Source of the DNA: Herbinix sp.
GTDB taxonomy: Bacteria; Bacillota; Clostridia; Lachnospirales; Lachnospiraceae
Direction of reading: 5' to 3'
DNA length: 64,000 bases
NCBI GenBank assembly: GCA_029240245.1
Contig: JARBTJ010000014.1
Location: 1 to 64,000, forward strand
The notes under the pieces are model-generated. The model searched no databases, was not told the origin of the DNA, and saw only the letters and a program-made list of their open reading frames with translations. The translations under genes and the position numbers were made by a program. Numbering within the stretch: the first letter of the stretch is position 1; each line of letters starts with the position of its first letter. Positions 63,553-64,000 of this stretch are shown here, piece after piece.

Positions 63553-63673
63553 ACTGATACTTACAGCAGTCCCCATATCTCTTGCTGCCGTATTTTCCTT
63601 TCCAAATGTCACAACTTAGCAATAATCTTATTCTTGATATAGTGAATAAAGTTAGTGCAATTTCAATTTTCAC

Positions 63674-64000
63674 TTACAGACCATATTGCTCTGCAAGCTT
63701 TTTAAATCCTGGGAGCGAGCGTTCTATCATGGAATAATCCACGCAGTAAACAATTCGGCAGTATCCCGGACAGCCAAAAGCTGAACCTGCAACAATCAGG
63801 ATATTATGTTCCTTCGCCGCTTGTGCAAATGCTTTGTCATCCTCGTCCGGTGTTTTTACAAAGAGATAAAAGGCCCCTTGAGGTTTTACACATTGATATC
63901 CGTAGGAAATCAGGCTATTATACAGTAACTCACGATTACGGTTATAAATTTCGATATCCACCTTTGCATCCAGACATTTTGCTACCGCCCTCTGTATTAA
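63674..64000 (-). CDS. PLP-dependent aminotransferase, C-terminal part (runs off the window)
   Basis: The frame is open to the end of the window; 108 residues of the C-terminal part are visible. 'IEIYNRNRELLYNSLISYGYQCVKPQGAFYLFVKTPDEDDKAFAQAAKEHNILIVAGSAFGCPGYCRIVYCV' is the small domain of an aspartate/alanine-type class I aminotransferase. The stop lies 61 bases ahead of the first possible hisC start. The 5' part, with the PLP lysine, lies beyond the window. Confidence 0.85.
   Translation of the reverse strand, partial: LIQRAVAKCLDAKVDIEIYNRNRELLYNSLISYGYQCVKPQGAFYLFVKTPDEDDKAFAQAAKEHNILIVAGSAFGCPGYCRIVYCVDYSMIERSLPGFKKLAEQYGL

Overview
The window reads as chromosome of an AT-rich, endospore-forming, anaerobic Firmicute, most likely a Lachnospiraceae / Clostridium cluster XIVa relative (inference from gene content; no 16S rRNA is present). 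The sporulation genes spoIIAA-spoIIAB-sigF and spoVAC-spoVAD-spoVAE, a SpoIID-type protein, a SleB-type hydrolase, glycyl-radical pyruvate formate-lyase, QueH, a Feo system with a Cys-rich partner, and Shine-Dalgarno sites of the AGGAGG type all fit. Most genes lie on the minus strand. There is no prophage, intact insertion sequence, CRISPR array, rRNA or tRNA that I can see; the only structural RNA gene is RNase P RNA.

Layout. 1-7.5 kb: a small membrane protein, RarA, DUF4250, VanZ, YigZ and DUF6514 proteins and a class A penicillin-binding protein with an extended -10 promoter. 7.6-13.7 kb (minus): spoVA operon, an array of five 62-bp repeats, the spoIIA operon, and a zinc-ribbon/TPR membrane protein preceded by a 46-codon gene. 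14.2-22.8 kb: BrkB/YihY protein convergent with a very large SpoIID-domain protein, then a four-gene ABC/GldG/DUF4340 operon. 23.1-26.1 kb: dapA-dapB behind a lysine riboswitch, and an SSB-like protein. 26.4-30.4 kb: typA, a HTH-Panacea protein, an AI-2E family permease. 30.5-33.8 kb: a zinc/manganese-type ABC importer whose binding-protein gene is flanked on both sides by related tandem repeats. 34.6-37.7 kb (plus): an ECF S component and pflB behind a ZTP (pfl-motif) riboswitch with a consensus promoter. 38.3-46.1 kb (minus): Wzy/O-antigen-ligase-like protein, a strongly expressed-looking Ig-like surface protein, threonine synthase, a spore-cortex-type hydrolase. 46.7-49.6 kb: an unusual AP2 / degenerate HNH / AP2 protein and an OmpR-type two-component system. 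49.8-57.3 kb: rnpB, a TGS-uridine-kinase-like protein, trmK, and the dgt-dnaG-rpoD cluster. 57.6-60.2 kb: feoA-feoB-Cys-rich protein behind a consensus promoter overlapped by a perfect Fur-type palindrome. 60.4-64 kb: a DUF2085 protein with thirteen pentapeptide repeats, a zinc-ribbon protein, queH, an orphan CheY-like regulator, hisC and the 3' part of another aminotransferase.

How it works together. Several genes are controlled by metabolite or metal signals that can be read from the DNA: lysine (dapA-dapB), ZTP/ZMP (pflB, linking one-carbon/formate supply to purine synthesis), iron (feoAB) and probably zinc (palindrome at the start of the metal-binding-protein gene). The least explained items are the AP2/HNH-like protein with its long upstream inverted repeat, the three non-coding tandem repeat arrays, the orphan HTH-Panacea protein and the pentapeptide-repeat DUF2085 protein.
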